Shown: positions 60,206 through 64,000 of the stretch, one piece after another
How the letters are laid out: each line of letters begins with the position of its first letter
Numbering within the stretch: the first letter of the stretch is position 1
Assembly (NCBI RefSeq): GCF_028401425.1
Contig: NZ_JAQOMS010000002.1
Coordinates: 1,240,001 to 1,304,000, forward strand
From: Psychrosphaera algicola
GTDB lineage: Bacteria > Pseudomonadota > Gammaproteobacteria > Enterobacterales > Alteromonadaceae
Direction of reading: 5' to 3'
Length of the DNA stretch: 64,000 nucleotides
Notes under the pieces: model-generated
What the model saw: the letters and a program-made list of their open reading frames with translations, nothing else
What the model was told of the DNA's origin: nothing
Databases searched by the model: none
Translations under genes and position numbers: made by a program

Positions 60206-63200
60206 ATGCAAAAAACATCAGAACCACAGTCAAACAAATCGTGTCAATGCGACGCACCAAATCTATCACGTCGCAACTTCCTTTTTGTCGCAGGCGCAAC
60301 CCCTTTTGCAATGGCGGGGTGTACGTCTTCGGTGTTTAGCAACCTTTCCTACGGAAAAGACTACCATGAAGCGATAAAAGCCCATGACTCCCTAAGAGCC
60401 TACTGGCGTTTCGACGACAACGTTATTGATGAACTTAGTGGTTTACCGGCAAAAACAAAACAAGTTAACTCATTTGAAAACGGCGCGGTTACCGGTTCTG
60501 GGATCCAACTCTCACCTATAGTAATAGCCTTGAAGTTGATGATACGAAACATTTATACGGTAGATTTGCGACAATCGAATTGTTTTTCAAAGTGAATTCA
60601 CAACCTCGCGGGGACGATAACCCAGTTATTATTGCTCAGGCAAATGGCGAGAACGTGCGTTACATAATTGGAGTCGAAAACGATTTATCTGCCCTGCTGT
60701 ACCGTAATGTAAATGGCAAGGTTGTCACCCGAATTGATTTACCTACGGGCAAAGGAATAGAAGTTGGACGTTGGTACCACCTTGCCGTGACAAGTTTTGA
60801 CGTCGACCTTCGAGCTTACATTGACGGTTTTGAATGTAGCTTATTTGGTGGTGCCTATGAATTTACCCGCAGAGGGCCAAAGACATCGGTGATGACGTTT
60901 GGTTCAACAACGGCGAGTGGCTGGAGTTCAGCCGATATCAGCCTAGATGAAGTGGCAACTTACGAGGAAGGTCTGACACCAAGCGACTTCCAAAGACATT
61001 TACTTGCCGCCGGATGGGATACTAAACTTGCCGAAACCGGGGCTTTGGTTGCCGCAGTCAAAGCGAAACGTGACCAAGTTCGTCAACAAAAAACTGAAAA
61101 AATTAGGCACGACTCCGTCCTTACTGCACCTTGGCACCACCCAAGTTTATGAGAATGAATACTTAGAGGCCATTAACTTTACGGTAGGCGGCATTGGTTC
61201 TGGTGCGATTCAGTTTGACGGCAAGGCTAGACCAAAAATTTGGCAAATTGCGTGTAACTTCCCTGAAATCGAGGTGGAAGATACTTTTTAGCGATAAGAG
61301 CTCAATCTCCTAGCGCAGTGCCAATAACAAAGGCGTTACAAACAGAAGCGGCTGGTGCATTTAAACCCATGCAGGCATTAAAATTTGAAGGCGAATACCC
61401 GTTTGCCAAATACAATTTTGAAGACAAAGAATTACCTGTCGATGTATCACTAAACGTATTTAATCCATTTACACCAATGGATTTAAAAAACTCGTCAATC
61501 CCCTGTGCTATCTACCAAGTAACAGTGACAAATAACAATGCCCACTCAGTAACGGTTGATATACTTTCATCGCAAAAAATGCATTAGGTTACGCCAATGA
61601 TAAAAACGGAAAATATGGCACTAACCAAAACAAATTGATAACTAAAAATGGTGCAACCATGTTGCATATGACACGTGCCAATAATAATAAAGCCGACATG
61701 GTATTGATGACACTTTCCGATAGTGCGACTGGCACGGCGCAATGGCAGTCTAATGAAGCTTTAAAACGAGAGTTTACAGAAAAAGGGGCAATTACGGGCC
61801 CAATCACTTCCGGTCCGTCATCAGAAGGTAATTCCGTTAATGGTGCGATAATTGCGCCGTTAAAACTTGCACCTATAGTGAAACTCAAACGGTTAGTTTT
61901 GTGCTCACGTGGAGCTTTAGCGAAACCTTACATGGCACGATTTTTACAGCCCCTAAGGGAAAACCTTGGAGCAGAACAGGCCAGATGTACAACAACTGGT
62001 GGTCAGATGCTTTGGACGTGGCGGCTTATGTACAAACCAACTTTGCCGATCTAACGCGTCGCACCCGTCAATTTCACGATAGTCTTTATGCCTCAACTCT
62101 GCCGGTATGGCTTATCGACCGATGTTCTTCACAACTTGCGGTGTTACGCAGCCAAACATGTTGGTGGTCAAAAGATGGGTATTTTGGTGCGTGGGAAGGC
62201 TGTAACCCAAATAGTGGTTGTTGCTAAGGCAAACTGTACCCATGTTTGGCATTATGCCCAATCACATGCGAGATTGTTGCCAGAGCTTGGTCGCATTATG
62301 CGTGAACAAGACTACGATATGCAGTTTGAAGATGGATTGCTGCCCTATCGCCACAATAATACCAAGCCAGCGGCAGATGGTCATTTTGGGACAATTCTAA
62401 ATACCTATCGCGAGCACCTATGTAGCAAGGACAACAAATGGTTGGAGGAACAATGGCCACGCGTTAAAAAAGCCATTGAATGGGGATCAAAGAGTGGGAT
62501 CCTGAGCGAATTGGCTACACGAAAAATGAACAACACAATACATTAGATGGTCAATTAGATGGATGTTCGTCGTGGATTGGTAGCCTATACCTTACGTCGC
62601 TTGAAGCCAGTGCCCGTATGGCAGAAATTGTCGGTGAAACTGCACTTGCTGTTGAATATCGTCGTATTCGAACAATGGGTAAACAACTTCAAAATGACCG
62701 ACTATGGAACGGCGAATATTATATTCAAGAGTCAGAAAACAAACCCATTCAAAACTATCTAGACGGCTGCCACATTGACCAAATTTTAGGTGAGTGGTGG
62801 GCCGATCAAATTAACATCGACCGCAACTACCCTAAAAGTCGTTCGAAAAAGCAATGCAGTCGTTGTTAAAATACAACTTTAGAGCCGACTTTTATGGCCA
62901 GTCATTAAAACCTCGTCAATATTGCGAAATCGACGATGGTGGAATGAAAATGATCACTTGGCCAAATGGCCCTCAACCGATCCCAGGCATGAAATACGGA
63001 GATGAAGTTATGACCGGATTTGAGTACGGTGCGGCGGTCTCCATGATCCAAAATGACATGCTTATTGATGGCCTAATGTTACTCAAAGTCGTTGCCGACA
63101 GATATGACGGGCGTTTAAGGACCGAAGGGGTATCTGACGTTAAAAATGGCCCATGGGGTTATTCTGGTAATCCATATGGTGACGATGAGTGCGGAAAATA

Positions 63201-63591
63201 CTATGGACGCTCATTGAGTGTTTGGTCCGCACTAACGGCTTTACAGGGTTTCAAATACGACGGTCCTGCCGCTGTCATTGGATTTAATCCTGTATTTACA
63301 CCAGAAGCTCATGTCAGTTTCTTTACTGCTGCACTTGGATATGGCTTGTTTAAGCAAACAATCTCAAGCAATACCATCAATTGCGCCATTTCATTGCAAG
63401 AGGGAGAAATGAACGTTAAAGAAATTAACCTTGGGAGTAAAAACGCAATTAAGCGTGTTGAAGTTCAGCTAAATTCAAAACAAATAGCAGCGTCGTATGT
63501 TTATAAAAACGACGAACTGATTATTAACTTAGCTAAAGAAATAACACTTCAAGAAAAAGATGAAATAACAATTAACGCATCGATGGCGTAA
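60206..63591 (+). CDS. Tat-exported GH116-like glycosidase with LamG domain (many frameshifts)
   Basis: About 1,120 residues if rebuilt. The N-terminus has a twin-arginine signal with lipobox (LSRRNFLFVAGATPFAMAGC). Next a LamG/concanavalin-like domain (about residues 55-280, GRWYHLAVTSFDVDLRAYID) and a GH116-type body: NFTVGGIGSGAIQFDGKARP, YNNWWSDALDVAAYV, CTHVWHYAQSHARLLPELGR and FEYGAAVSMIQNDMLIDGL. At the usual nucleophile segment I read QHNTLDGQLDG, without the classic Glu, as in a bacterial subgroup. More than seven frame changes (60510, 61085, 61288, 61575, 61880, 62222, 62480, 62845) break it, so decay of a real pseudogene is possible. Confidence 0.78.
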
Positions 63592-63654
63592 GCCAACTCG
63601 CAGGAGAAAATAGTTAATTTATTGGGTTTATTAGCACGCTATACTCTTGATATT

Positions 63655-63690
63655 AAAACGCCACTTAATCGACATTAAGTGGCGTTTTTA
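63655..63690. terminator. Bidirectional Rho-independent terminator
   Basis: 15-bp perfect stem (AAAACGCCACTTAAT / ATTAAGTGGCGTTTT) with 4-nt loop and T run. Lies between the converging GH116-like and protease genes and serves both. Confidence 0.9.
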
Positions 63691-63713
63691 CTCACTCTAA
63701 TAGCTTAAATTGG

Positions 63714-64000
63714 CTACTTAGGGCCTTGCACTTTACCATGACCAAAAATGTCATCTTTACCTGTGTTTACCCATATCTAGGGCCAAACTACGCATTTTGG
63801 CTTCAACTTGAGATGGCTTCATTTTACCGCCGTTAGCACTAATAATTAATGCCGCAACACCAGCTGCATGAGGTGAAGACATAGATGTACCCACTGACCA
63901 GTACCAGCCTCCGTTCCCAGTGCTAAAGACAAAGTCAAACGCATAACAAACGTTCGTTACACCAGCGACCGTACAAAGATCTGTACCACCGTCCATATAA
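63714..64000 (-). CDS. Subtilisin-family (S8) serine protease, C-terminal part
   Basis: Incomplete; the gene continues beyond the window end. The active-site Ser lies in GTSMSSPHAAGVAALI. DLCTVAGVTNVCYAFD precedes it. After DMG the frame changes near 63765 (an A run), after which the C-terminus GKDDIFGHGKVQGPK stops at 63714-63716. Secreted protease by family. Confidence 0.8.

Overview
The window looks like about 64 kb of chromosome from a marine gammaproteobacterium of the Alteromonadales, perhaps Catenovulum- or Paraglaciecola-like. This rests on the flrA-flrB-flrC flagellar regulators, a tmRNA tag ending NYALAA, moderately AT-rich DNA, and a large sulfatase/glycosidase locus for sulfated algal polysaccharide. 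The genus is inference.

Layout. 91-3322 (minus): molybdate uptake (modABC) and molybdopterin synthase (moaDE). 3538-9112: housekeeping genes (GAF protein, coiled-coil protein, acpH, pterin dehydratase, murI, thioesterase, YlqF-type GTPase, SDR). 9230-13471: flrC, flrB, flrA with a sigma-54 promoter candidate and terminators. 13613-14878: three tandem copies of a composite intergenic repeat. 14931-17290: DUF3392-like membrane protein and ligA. 18532-18896: ssrA (tmRNA), whose 3' end is the attachment site of a 7.4 kb integrated element (18897-26332). The element carries a tyrosine integrase, AlpA-type regulator, HUH-type Gp2 replication protein and small cargo genes, plus a relic of a second element joined to a tRNA 3' half. 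26670-28034: DoxX and LysR genes. 28243-42363: complete type I-E CRISPR-Cas locus with 77 repeats. 42740-43387: HEPN protein. 44164-45583: SBP-GGDEF signalling protein. 46116-63591: polysaccharide-utilisation locus with GH2 beta-galactosidase, four S1 sulfatases, DUF6786-like protein, esterase, Tat-exported GH116-like enzyme, small TatA and ArsC-like phosphatase. The window ends inside a subtilisin-family protease.

The most exciting signal is between cas3 and cse1. A solitary crRNA-like unit on the plus strand (39551-39639) has a degenerate repeat, a spacer-like segment of exactly 32 nt, and a second degenerate repeat overlapping the end of cas3. The first 20 nt of that spacer match a site 126 bp away (39454-39473) except at positions 6 and 12, which type I-E Cascade flips out and does not read. 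The site has a perfect AAG PAM and sits just upstream of a good promoter facing the Cascade operon. This is the architecture of a natural crRNA-like regulator (CreR/CreA type) that would guide Cascade to its own promoter. A Cas2-fold (SinR-like) small protein is the first gene behind that promoter.

Sequence quality caveat: more than 20 genes, including essential ones, carry single-base frameshifts, mostly one missing base in an A or T run. I read this as base-calling error, not decay. Such genes are annotated as single CDS spanning the fragments.
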